64,000 nucleotides of DNA from positions 218,524-282,523 of the forward strand of contig JAUJYZ010001239.1 in assembly GCA_033675265.1 (NCBI GenBank), in the 5' to 3' direction. The stretch's first letter is position 1. Each line of letters begins with the position of its first letter. The DNA comes from Actinostola sp. cb2023. Taxonomy: Eukaryota > Cnidaria > Anthozoa > Actiniaria > Actinostolidae. Positions 45,033 through 50,060 of the stretch are shown here, piece by piece. A program made the translations under genes and the position numbers. The notes under the pieces were generated by a model, which was not told where the DNA came from, did not search any database, and was given only the letters and a program-made list of their open reading frames with translations.

Positions 45033-46900
45033 GGATAAAATAAAATATACAAACTATAAATATGACTATTGAATAGATATTGATACTGTTAGTACCTCTT
45101 CTTTATCCAAGTCAGTATCATCGACAGATTTATATCCACTGCTATGCTTTACTTGTGGTAGGTCACTCTCAATGTCTAATCCAGTTAACTTACGATGTGC
45201 TTCTTCCCAATCATCCGCTATATAAAGTAAAAACATTTCAACTCATTGTGGGGGAGAAAAAAACGTGCAATATTTGCACTAAATACAATGTACATTGTAT
45301 GTACATGTAGCACTAATTAAACATTAGTAGAATTACACAGGTGATTATAGAAAATCAAGCGCGCTGATTGGTCGAGAACTTTGGACTATTTCTCGATAGT
45401 TACCTACAGCATTTTGACAAAATGGCTGCCAGCTTTTGAAATATGAAATAAAAATTTATTTTCTTTAAAATGCTTACTTATTTTTATTTTTTCAAATAAT
45501 CACCTGTGTAAGTCTACTAAAACAATTAGTCACCTCAGGCTCAGTGAATAGCAGTGATAATAACCTTGACTTCATCTTGGTTATTATTCACCGATATTCA
45601 CCTCGCCTTTGGTGACTAATTGTTAAATAGAAGACAATAGAAATATCACAATTTAGGGTGCGTTTGATTGACCTTATTCCGGAATAGGAATACTTGGAAT
45701 ATAATATGGAATGTCTGTTCAATTGAGTCTGTTTCGATTCCGGAATAAGCAGAATATATTCCAAACATTCTGCTCATCATAGCAACATATTACGGAATAA
45801 TGACATCATCTGTCTGCCCCAGAATCTGGAATTATTCCTATTCCGGAATAAGGTCAAACGCACCCTTAGGGTGCGTTCGATTGACCTTATTCCAGAATAG
45901 GAATAGATGAAAAACATCCCTAAATCGCTGTCACGCAGCTACTGTCCACTGTAAAATAAAATGATTCCTTGTTATATTATAATAAAGTTACAAGGAACAG
46001 TTTGGAATTTTAAATGTGCTAAAATAAAAGCATCCAAGTGTTTATTCCGTGTATTCCTATTCTGTATTCCTCAGTAATAAAAAGTACTAATTATTTATGT
46101 TGCAAGTTTTTTACTCTATTAAAATTAATGATGACAATTATCATAATAATAGTGATAATTTTATAAAAATGACAATAGAGTGCAATTTAGAAAAGCGTGA
46201 AAACTAACTAAATCTAAATAGTACTAATTTGTTAAAAATCCTTTGTTTTCTATTGTTTCATTACCACTATTTAGTACTATTTAGTCACTAATCTTTCACG
46301 CTTTTCTAAGTTGCACTCTGGTAATAATAATAATAATAATAATAATGATAATAATAATGATATTACTAATAATAAGCTCAAATAACACTGGACTGAATGA
46401 AAAGTTACCCAATTTTCCCGTTGAATGCATTATTTTTCACTAAATAAAGTACAACTTTGAACAAGTTCAAATTCTTGTACATAATAACTTAATAAGTTAA
46501 TGTTTCAAACTACCATACACGAGACACTTTCTTTATACCGACTTTGTTCAATATGTTTGGTTTTAATTCACCATTCAATTCCCCCTAAATGCACCGTTAC
46601 AATACGGTAGACCTCCATAGTTTTTATTCTAATAAACTACAATAAATACATCGATTCTTACGAACCTAAAGCCCCACTTCCAAACGTATCGTCGTTCTGT
46701 AAATCAATGTCATCGTGGACGTCTTCTAAAGCCGCTAAACTATGGTCAACGGCTGCTAAATCCTCGTCCTCGTACGACTGGAGATTCAAAGTAGTTCAAA
46801 GTATCAGAATGTATCAATATAAGTCTTAAAACAGCGTTCTACGACTGTTTAAACTTACGGGAATCTCACTAGAAAAGCCAAAGAAAGATTCCTCCGCCAT
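16271..46900 (-). CDS. PATL1: Pat1 homolog, P-body mRNA decapping factor (complete, 19 exons)
   Basis: Pat1 proteins link deadenylated mRNA, the Lsm1-7 ring, DDX6 and the DCP2 decapping enzyme in cytoplasmic P-bodies. All 19 exons join in phase: 2454 nt, 817 residues (human PATL1 is about 770). The N-terminus has NDDTFG at residues 42-47, the DDX6-binding motif, followed by [10 protein letters not shown]. Residues ~120-440 are Pro/Gln-rich ([14 protein letters not shown]). Exon 9 has [15 protein letters not shown], matching the family's DPYANLM..REKDW. Exons 12-19 form the helical Pat1 C-terminal domain ([39 protein letters not shown]). The start has a good context (ACATGG) under a YY1-like site. 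About 92% of the span is intron, filled with mobile elements and minisatellites. Exon coordinates are listed separately. RNA is needed to confirm the short exons. Confidence 0.92.
16870..16912. repeat. (CAA)n microsatellite in intron 18
   Basis: CAATAACAATAACAACAACAAC run. Confidence 0.85.
17040..17128 (-). CDS. PATL1: PATL1 exon 18
   Basis: Acceptor CTCTATTTCAG|TTTGG, donor TCCTG|GTATGT, phase 2 out. [12 protein letters not shown] corresponds to FGLSLLLILLSR in vertebrates. Confidence 0.88.
17203..17632. mobile_element. Composite MITE nest in intron 17
   Basis: Outer ends GGCCCCAGTTGCACAAAAGG and its inverse at 17613-17632. Two complete hairpins sit inside: 17290-17450 (TATCATTCACATTATTTTCTC ends, shared inverted) and 17451-17605 (CAATTATTG...CAATAATTG). 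The outer element is related to the hairpin at 40000-40151 (GGCCCGGTTGCAC, GGATAACTGC). Confidence 0.7.
17633..18373. other. Intron 17, nothing recognised
   Basis: AT-rich intronic DNA without repeat or ORF of note. Confidence 0.4.
18374..18511 (-). CDS. PATL1: PATL1 exon 17
   Basis: Acceptor TTCTTCACCAG|GTTCTC, donor AATCAG|GTGAGT, 46 codons in phase 0. [15 protein letters not shown] and SFVLANQ align with the vertebrate VLPCLLSPFS... and ...TAVLQNK segments. Confidence 0.92.
18670..20443. mobile_element. DNA element with ~290-bp repeat-bearing TIRs and 6-bp target duplication
   Basis: Ends TACGGTGGCCCATAAGG and its exact inverse. AGAACA flanks both sides (18664-18669 and 20444-20449). The arms (18670-18960, 20085-20443) carry tandem ~20-bp units TTCTGATGCACAAATAAATA and an outer/inner block CTCGAAGCACGCCCCAGAAA. 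No transposase ORF. The interior carries another palindromic element. Located in PATL1 intron 16. Confidence 0.85.
19234..20059. mobile_element. Palindromic element nested in the 18.67-20.44 kb element
   Basis: GGCCCCGGTTCTTGAAAGG...GATTA at the left answers CGGGCTTTCAGGAACCGGGCC at the right. Arms are rich in GGATTA / TTAACCC. Confidence 0.7.
20646..20808 (+). mobile_element. tRNA-derived SINE (anthozoan type)
   Basis: A box TGGCCGAGTGG, a decayed B box (GGTTTATTTCC), then the conserved body GTGAGTTGAGTTTGTC...GTTTTTCTCCGGGTATTCCG and a TCAATGAAAAC tail. Known cnidarian SINEs share this body with a similar TTTTTCTCCGGGTA core (from memory). Confidence 0.75.
20809..22580. repeat. 71-bp tandem array in PATL1 intron 16
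   Basis: Unit ACTAGTGAGATGAGTGTTGG + GTGTATAGAATATAGAATGG + AGTAAGAAGTGAG..., about 25 copies. Two unit types alternate: GTGCGAGAGTCATGTCCCC and GTTTGAGAGTAGTGTCCCT. It starts at the SINE tail and ends 29 bp from the exon 16 edge. Confidence 0.95.
22609..22683 (-). CDS. PATL1: PATL1 exon 16
   Basis: Acceptor TTTTATATTTAG|CCTCAA, donor GATCAG|GTATGA, 25 codons in phase 0. [19 protein letters not shown] corresponds to TEQAADILMTTARNLPFLIKKD. Confidence 0.88.
22793..24173. mobile_element. DNA element with repeat-bearing TIRs and 6-bp target duplication
   Basis: Ends TATGAAGTTTTTTTACGG and inverse. CAAGAG flanks both sides (22787-22792, 24174-24179). Arms of about 370 bp hold tandem 24-bp TAGTTGTATGAGAAATCATC units (two on the left, about eleven on the right) and a shared GGAAGTGACGTCACTCATAA block. 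ORFs at 23505-23808 lie across the arms and match no transposase I know. Located in PATL1 intron 15. Confidence 0.85.
24384..25226. repeat. ~155-188-bp tandem repeat in PATL1 intron 15
   Basis: Five units starting GATCGATCCCATGTGTATT. The first three are about 155 bp; the last two are about 188 bp with an extra GAGCTCAAAATTCAATG segment. Each ends TTGTTTATATTGCAGGAG on the plus strand. Confidence 0.9.
25413..25491 (-). CDS. PATL1: PATL1 exon 15
   Basis: Acceptor GTCGTTCTAG|AGGTG, donor GAAAAG|GTAATA, phase 2 in and 0 out. [18 protein letters not shown] aligns with DDHFVQIMCIRKGKRMVA. The open frame beyond the donor is intronic read-through. Confidence 0.9.
25716..25802 (-). CDS. PATL1: PATL1 exon 14
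   Basis: Acceptor GATTGATTTAG|GAATG, donor TCTAG|GTACAA, 87 nt, phase 2 to 2. [18 protein letters not shown] fits the PALMDDRKHKICSMYDNL segment. Confidence 0.82.
26117..26170 (+). mobile_element. Solo transposon end (hAT-like)
   Basis: CAGGGGCGGATTTAGGGTTG then GGAGGTGCACGCCCCCC. The same end occurs inverted at 48505-48570, followed by the same AATTCGAAT. Confidence 0.5.
26424..26491 (-). CDS. PATL1: PATL1 exon 13
   Basis: Acceptor GTCTTTGCAG|GCTTT, donor GAAAG|GTAATA, phase 0 to 2. [13 protein letters not shown] matches YSLLLDVEDYERR. Confidence 0.85.
26658..27097. mobile_element. Palindromic MITE
   Basis: AAAGCTGAATAATTGCAGATT and the ATTCGACCGGCCTTGTTC segment recur inverted at 26990-27097. 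Confidence 0.75.
27098..27959. mobile_element. DNA element with AAGGGTGGACTAACATAT ends
   Basis: Left AAGGGTGGACTAACATATTT is inverted exactly at the right end (ATATGTTAGTCCACCCTT); TAGCAAC / GTTGCTA lies inside. No transposase ORF. Confidence 0.7.
27966..28491. mobile_element. Palindromic MITE, family A copy 2
   Basis: AGGGGGACTACGTAAATCG... TTTAGCTGAAACTTCACT and inverse; internal CTCCATACATTTCTTTG shared with copies 1 and 3. Confidence 0.75.
28941..29012 (-). CDS. PATL1: PATL1 exon 12
   Basis: Acceptor CATTTTTCAG|GATAAA, donor GAGAAG|GTACGC, 24 codons in phase 0. [13 protein letters not shown] matches RDKRRKTLVIIEK, which places the donor before the longer open frame. Confidence 0.88.
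29180..29252 (+). tRNA. tRNA-like sequence, probably a pseudogene
   Basis: A 73-nt cloverleaf fits: acceptor 7 bp with one G-U, D arm GCTC/GAGC with A box TAGCTCAGTGGGTA, T arm GTGGG/CCCGC with B box GGTTCGAATCC. The anticodon arm has a T-T mismatch and A instead of T before the TGA triplet at the anticodon position, and there is no serine-type long variable arm. It lies in PATL1 intron 11 in the opposite strand sense. Could be a SINE head without a body. Confidence 0.55.
29396..29493 (-). CDS. PATL1: PATL1 exon 11
   Basis: Acceptor TTTCTCTTTAG|TGGCA, donor [29 protein letters not shown] matches SLGKLTVSSVNNPRKMI. Confidence 0.9.
29508..30040. mobile_element. Palindromic MITE, family A copy 3
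   Basis: GACGAAAATCG ends and the same internal blocks as copies 1 and 2. It begins 15 bp from the exon 11 acceptor, so the branch-point region of this intron probably lies in MITE sequence. Confidence 0.75.
30308..30637 (+). pseudogene. Fragment resembling the N-terminus of KCTD1/ZMYM-like (Crypton-type) proteins
   Basis: Exon 30308-30437 encodes 43 residues with [19 protein letters not shown] and a donor AAAG|GTAAAA. An acceptor at 30612 restores frame (EWLQLEWL) and then meets TAG. In anthozoan genomes a D-RF-L-eEEId-l...AQ...T pattern precedes tyrosine-recombinase-like cores (from memory). No core follows here. It lies antisense in PATL1 intron 10. Confidence 0.4.
31051..31177 (-). CDS. 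PATL1: PATL1 exon 10
   Basis: Acceptor GTTTTTCCTTAG|ACTTAC, donor CCAA|GTAAGC, phase 0 to 1. Arg/Lys-rich [15 protein letters not shown] then [12 protein letters not shown], ending like vertebrate LEHAYKPVQF. Confidence 0.85.
31862..32078. mobile_element. MITE family C copy 2, intron 9
   Basis: GAGTCGTTTTCGTACGAGTG and its inverse CACTCATACGAAAACGACTC. Interior of CGGTACG/CGTACCG runs. Confidence 0.85.
32208..32548 (-). CDS. PATL1: PATL1 exon 9
   Basis: Acceptor GTTTTTCTCTCAG|CCCAT, donor TTCCAG|GTATTG, 341 nt, phase 1 to 0. Pro/Gln/Tyr-rich first half, then [19 protein letters not shown] and DMDDFYFQ, the most diagnostic Pat1 block. Confidence 0.95.
32741..36160 (-). repeat. 66-bp minisatellite rooted on the PATL1 exon 8 splice donor
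   Basis: About 51 units. In gene sense each unit holds the last 57 nt of exon 8 plus the first 9 nt of the intron, so each repeats CCCAG|GTAAGATAG; most also have CTACACCTGCAG, an acceptor-like string. The length is a multiple of three, so the unit reads as 22 residues ([22 protein letters not shown]) over long stretches, but small indels break frame, first near 36010. Subtypes differ at GTAAGATAG(C/A)TGG and TGCATTG/GGCATTG. Confidence 0.95.
36093..36216 (-). CDS. PATL1: PATL1 exon 8
   Basis: Acceptor TATTCCACAG|CAGTCA (a NAGNAG site), first donor CCCAG|GTAAGA, phase 0 to 1. [18 protein letters not shown] then the founder copy of the repeated peptide. Any donor that is a whole number of clean units downstream would keep frame. 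Confidence 0.82.
36352..36650. mobile_element. MITE family G copy 1, intron 7
   Basis: GGTGAGTAGTGGTGGATATT, TTCACCGACACTGAGGGGG and ACCAAATCAGTTGGATA...TATCCACTGATTTGGT. The second copy (41594-45045) is split by a 3.1-kb insertion. Confidence 0.75.
36910..37266 (-). CDS. PATL1: PATL1 exon 7
   Basis: Acceptor TGCAATGTAG|GACGAT, donor GGACTG|GTAAAT, 119 codons in phase 0. [15 protein letters not shown], a PQT repeat, then Pro/Met-rich low-complexity sequence as in the Pat1 proline-rich region. Confidence 0.85.
37620..37830. repeat. TACATGTA-rich intronic stretch
   Basis: Many overlapping TACATGTA / ATGTACATG palindromes; no coding sign. Confidence 0.6.
37856..38014 (-). CDS. PATL1: PATL1 exon 6
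   Basis: Acceptor TACTATTTAAAG|ATAAAC, donor TTTGAG|GTGAGA, 53 codons in phase 0; Pro/Ser/Asn-rich ([14 protein letters not shown]). Confidence 0.78.
38090..38190. repeat. Polypurine/polypyrimidine near-mirror tract, intron 5
   Basis: A G-rich purine block (GAAGGGGGAGGGAGAGGGG) is followed by a long C/T block (CCCTTTTCCCCTTTCCCCCT). The two can pair as a hairpin, and the purine block has several GGG runs. Confidence 0.7.
38240..38392. mobile_element. Hairpin MITE, intron 5
   Basis: TATTGACTGAGT...GGGCCCGGACGG and its inverse at 38355-38392. Confidence 0.75.
38393..39207. other. Intron 5, nothing coding
   Basis: A direct repeat of TTTTCCAATGGTTTT (38417, 38510) and G-rich DNA at 39010-39080; no gene seen. 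Confidence 0.4.
39208..39294 (-). CDS. PATL1: PATL1 exon 5
   Basis: Acceptor GATTGCAG|GACATT, donor GACCTA|GTATGT, 29 codons in phase 0; [13 protein letters not shown] recalls LNSSIWDGS of vertebrates. Confidence 0.82.
39582..39773. mobile_element. Hairpin MITE, intron 4
   Basis: ATACACCTGTTTTCAAAAAC and its inverse; inner pair GTAAAAAGGAATTAATTAGAG. Confidence 0.75.
39828..39911 (-). CDS. PATL1: PATL1 exon 4
   Basis: Acceptor TTTATTTTGAAG|GAGATT, donor TATAAG|GTACAA, 28 codons in phase 0; [12 protein letters not shown] resembles ENLAERLSKMVIE. Confidence 0.85.
40000..40151. mobile_element. Hairpin MITE, intron 3
   Basis: GGCCCGGTTGCACGGAAGG and inverse, with GGATAAGT / ACTTATCC pairs throughout; relative of 17203-17632. 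Confidence 0.8.
40288..41118. mobile_element. hAT-like element with CAGAG...CTCTG ends
   Basis: TIR CAGAGCATCTGGTAGAGTGC and its inverse with one mismatch. Inside are GTGCGGAA repeats at both ends and a decayed zinc-finger ORF on the minus strand. I found no clear 8-bp target duplication. Confidence 0.65.
40477..40593 (-). pseudogene. CGGBP1-like / hAT zinc-finger fragment
   Basis: Reads [20 protein letters not shown] then [11 protein letters not shown] before a stop. Paired FCSSCN cysteines after a hydrophobic step are typical of the N-terminal finger of CGGBP1 and related hAT transposases. The histidine half of the finger is lost. Confidence 0.45.
41195..41305. mobile_element. Solo end of the 3.1-kb element family
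   Basis: GATTATGCGGG repeats and CATTCTACCATAAGCCCTG, matching (inverted) the left end at 41702-41830. Confidence 0.6.
41830..44001. mobile_element. 2.2-kb TIR element nested in the 3.1-kb element
   Basis: AGGGAAAGCGTCCAAATATC and inverse (GATATTTGGACGTGCTCCCT). Arms of about 200 bp are rich in CGGAATCGG / CCGATTGTATCGG. ORFs inside (43110-43394 +, 42367-42561 -) match no transposase I recognise. Confidence 0.7.
44440..44640. repeat. Dispersed repeat family E, copy 2 (inverted relative to copy 1)
   Basis: Reverse complement of 8575-8835 with modest divergence. Confidence 0.7.
45096..45217 (-). CDS. PATL1: PATL1 exon 3
   Basis: Acceptor TTTACTTTATATAG|CGGATG, donor AAGAG|GTACTA, phase 1 to 0. 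[15 protein letters not shown] matches VDDDWQEAHERLAEL. Confidence 0.92.
45326..45515. mobile_element. Hairpin MITE, intron 2
   Basis: AGTAGAATTACACAGGTGATT and its inverse. Confidence 0.7.
45654..45910. mobile_element. Hairpin MITE plus adjoining half copy
   Basis: TTAGGGTGCGTTTGATTGAC and inverse bound 45654-45867; a third arm (GGGTGCGTTCGATTGACC) follows directly. Confidence 0.7.
46176..46320. mobile_element. Short hairpin MITE, family B copy 2
   Basis: TAGAGTGCAATTTAGAAAAG and inverse, with the same TAGTACTA core as 3208-3352. Confidence 0.7.
46666..46777 (-). CDS. PATL1: PATL1 exon 2
   Basis: Acceptor TTTGAATCTCCAG|TCGTAC, donor TTTAG|GTTCGT, phase 0 to 1. Acidic, ending [10 protein letters not shown], the DDX6-binding motif. 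Confidence 0.9.
46859..46900 (-). CDS. PATL1: PATL1 exon 1 (start)
   Basis: [14 protein letters not shown], donor CCC|GTAAGT, phase 0. ATG is the revcomp of 46898-46900. An out-of-frame ATG lies 12 nt upstream. Confidence 0.88.
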
Positions 46901-46960
46901 GTTGACATCTTCGAACGTAATGACGATACGCATGCGTGGTGAGTGTCACGTGATCACAAG
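46893..46960 (-). promoter_or_regulatory. PATL1 promoter-proximal motifs
   Basis: A YY1-like AACATGGCGG overlaps the start codon. ACGCATGCGT (46928-46937, NRF1-like) and CACGTG (46947-46952, E-box) lie just upstream. There is no TATA box. The arrangement is typical of housekeeping promoters; binding is inference. Confidence 0.45.
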
Positions 46961-47002
46961 AAAGCACAGGAAGCGACACAGGAAGCCCAAAGTTTTACCA
47001 AA

Positions 47003-47040
47003 GTTAGGGACCCTATCACGTGACCATGTCAATAAAAAAA
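47003..47040. mobile_element. Single end of MITE family F
   Basis: GGGACCCTATCACGTGACCA, then TGTCAATAAAAAA, as at 13793-13828. Confidence 0.6.
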
Positions 47041-47244
47041 ACAATAATAATAATAATAATAACATTATTACTATTTATTAAAATAACTTTATTGAGCACG
47101 GAATTCAAAAAGTTTACACAGACGTCGGTGCTGAATATGCAGAATTATCCTATACATAATTACATCTCAGCCAATCAGAGCTCACCATTTCTATGAAATA
47201 CATACAGCTTATTAGATGCTCACCATTTCTATGAAATACATCTT

Positions 47245-47388
47245 ATTAGATGTTTTCTCGGGTATTACGGGCTGATATTTTACGAGTTGCGAATGTATTT
47301 TTCCGAGCCCGCAGGGCGAGGAAAAATGCGAGCAACGAGTAAAATGTCAGCCCGTAATACCCGAGAAAACATCTAATAATGACGGGTT
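47245..47388. mobile_element. Hairpin MITE
   Basis: TTAGATGTTTTCTCGGGTAT and inverse; the flank (47175-47245) has a short duplication of TCACCATTTCTATGAAATAC. Confidence 0.7.
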
Positions 47389-47778
47389 TTTTTTATTATA
47401 TAACGGCCCTCAACTTATTGCGGTATTTCATAGATAGTATTAGCCAATCAAAATGTTGTAAATTTTTCCCGCTTTTTTCTTCCACTGGACGCGCTCGCGT
47501 CGTGTTGCTACATTTACCAATCTTTGCATAAAAATTGTTTTTAATTTCGAAATCCAAACTCATTCAAAGCGATTCAAAGCGTTATAAACATGGCTTCAAG
47601 TTCGAGAAATAATTCAAATCTTCCTTCACTCTCAGAAGAAGCGTTAGAAAACAACAGTTGACACGACGAATTCGAAATTCATAGCATTTATTTCTCAGGA
47701 ACCGTGCAACGAAACTAGAAAAGCTAAGTAGAAACGACTTGACAGTTTTAATTGTTGATGTAATATGTATAGGATAAT

Positions 47779-47947
47779 ATGGTTATTCCATGGTTTTCTA
47801 TGGAATACGGGCGAAAATTTCACTCAAAAATTATATTATTTAAGTATACAACTCGCCTAATAAATTAAAGGCTCGGTATATCCCAAATAATATAATTTTT
47901 TCGTGAAATATTCGCTCGTATTCCATAGAAAACCATGGAATAACCAA
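47779..47947. mobile_element. Hairpin MITE
   Basis: GGTTATTCCATGGTTTTCTA and inverse at 47928-47947. Confidence 0.75.
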
Positions 47948-48265
47948 TAAATATTATATTTACTATACAGTTGGGTTGTTAATGTTTAGTGTGAATATTA
48001 GACCTTTCAGGGTCAATAGTTCACTAATTAAAACAAATTGTAGAGGCTAGAACCTGTTAAGAACCTACTCAGCCTGATTTCTCACTAGACACCCAATATA
48101 TAAGAACCATTTCAGCCTGACTTGGAAAAACAGGGGTTCTTTTATGCGGGTTTTTAGGCTCTAGACGAGATAGGAAAAAGAGGGAAAACGGACTTTGAGA
48201 AAGTCTAGACATGGTCTGGCAAAGTGCCTGAGTCTCGATAAATACTACCAAACATGCACGACGCT

Positions 48266-48386
48266 ACTGCACTGCACTGCACTGCACTGCACTGCACTGC
48301 ACTGCACTGCACTGCACTGCACTGCACTGCACTGCACTGCACTGCACTGCACTGCACTGCACTGCACTGCACTGCACTGCACTGCT
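48266..48386. repeat. (ACTGC)n pentanucleotide array
   Basis: About 24 perfect copies; open in several frames, no coding value. Confidence 0.95.
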
Positions 48387-48504
48387 TTTGGCAGCTCTGG
48401 CCGTGGTTGATAATGCGGATATAAGCGGGCATGTTAAATTACATTATTGCATGTAGATGACAGTTTTCTCAGTATTTTTCAGGAAGACTCATGAAATGCA
48501 ACTG

Positions 48505-48570
48505 ATATTCGAATTTCCAAAAGGGGGGCGTGTGCCTCCTTCGCCCCACCCTAAATCCGCCCCTACTGAT
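48505..48570 (-). mobile_element. Solo transposon end (hAT-like), second copy
   Basis: Reverse complement of the end at 26117-26170. Confidence 0.5.
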
Positions 48571-48699
48571 GGCCAAAGGAGTATAACTGATAATTATTCC
48601 TTTTTACATTTTACATTGTATTCAGATAAACTTTTCAATATTTACAACATGGGTATTGCCCTGGCCTATATCATTATAACGTTACGGCTTGTTTATGAG

Positions 48700-49775
48700 G
48701 TGGCCGCCATGACGTCACGTGCAACCATGTTTCTGGTACAAACAAGAGCGGAAGATAATGAGGAATGCTTTGATATCGGGAACCAACATGGCCGCCATGA
48801 CGTCACGTGCAACCATGTTGATGGTACAAACAAGAGAAGCAAATGAGGAATGCTTTGTTATCGGGGTCCAACATGGCCGACATGATGTTACGTGCAAACC
48901 ATGTTGGTGGTACAAACAAGAGTAGCTAATGAGGAATGCTTTGTTATTGGGGTCCAACATGGCCACCATGACGTCACGTGAAACCATGTTGGTGGTACAA
49001 ACAAGAGAAGCTAATGAGGAATGCTTTATTATTGGGATCCAACAAGGCCGACATAACGTCACGTGCAAACCATGTTGGTGGTACAAACTAGAGAAGCTAT
49101 ATAATGAGGAATGCTTTGTTATCGGGATCCAACATGGTCGCCATGACGTCACGTGCAAACCATGTTGGTGGTACAAACAAGAGGAGCTAATGAGGAATGT
49201 TTTGTTATCGGGCACCAACATGTCCGCCATGACATCACGTGCAAACCATGTTGGTGGTACAAACAAGAGGAGCTAATGAGGAATGCTTTGTTATCGGGAT
49301 CCAACATGGTCGCCATGACGTCACGTGCAAACCATGTTGCTGGTACAAACAAGAGGAGCTAATGAGGAATGTTTTGTTATCGGGCACCAACATGTCCGCC
49401 ATGACATCACGTGCAAACCATGTTGGTGGTACAAACAAGAGGAGCTAATGAGGAATGCTTTGTTATCGGGCACCAACATGTCCGCCTTGACGTCACGTGT
49501 AACCATGTTGCTGGTACAAACAAGAGGAGCTAATGAGGAATGCTTTGTTATCGGGAACCAACATGGCCGCCATGACGTCACGTGTAACCATGTTGGTCGT
49601 ACAAACAAGAGAAAGTAATGAGGAATGCTTTGTAATTATCGGGCACCAACATGGCTGCATGCCATGACGTCACGTGCAACCATGTTGGTGGTACAAACAA
49701 GAGAAGCTAATTAGGAATATGCTTTATTTTTTTAGCGGGAACCAACATGGCCGCTATTACGTCATGTGCAAACTA
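48700..49775 (+). repeat. 86-bp array with YY1/CRE/E-box composite sites
   Basis: About 13 units. Most carry AACATGGCCGCC, then ATGACGTCACGTG, then ACCATGTTGGTGGTACAAAC. The 12-mer TGACGTCACGTG (CRE overlapping CACGTG) is intact in about eight units. The array ends about 145 bp past the stop of the PAN-EGF-discoidin gene. ORFs through it are periodic artefacts. Confidence 0.92.
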
Positions 49776-49919
49776 CCAATACATATGAAACTTGTATTAT
49801 TAAAGTGCACACATTATTATCATTATTATTAATAATTGAATTCAGGGTTCATTATATTCTGAATAACTAAGTGTATGTGGAATCAATGAAGTGGCGCTGG
49901 CCTTTGGGGTTTCTTTGTT

Positions 49920-50060
49920 CTAGCCACAGCCATAAAGCTCAACTTTCAACACTGGCCAAGTATTCGATTCTTGGACAACAAAACGTACGTATCTCGCTGA
50001 GAATGGAAATGGCAGAGTATGCAACACCACTGTAGTACGATCCGTGTTTCCTGGAAAAGT
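49920..50060 (-). CDS. PAN-EGF-discoidin gene, exon 4
   Basis: Acceptor TGTTATTTTCCAG|ACTTTT, 47 codons including TAG; second half of the F5/8C domain. Confidence 0.9.
   Translation of the reverse strand, partial: TFPGNTDRTTVVLHTLPFPFSARYVRFVVQESNTWPVLKVELYGCG

Larger units (their letters stand above)
41594..45045. mobile_element. MITE family G copy 2, split by insertion
   Basis: Flanks 41594-41701 and 44809-45045 together align with 36352-36650; the 3.1-kb element lies between them. Confidence 0.75.

Noticed and set aside
48715..49618. ORFs up to 183 codons in the 86-bp array
   Set aside because: Periodic translation of the tandem unit; different frames give equally long ORFs.
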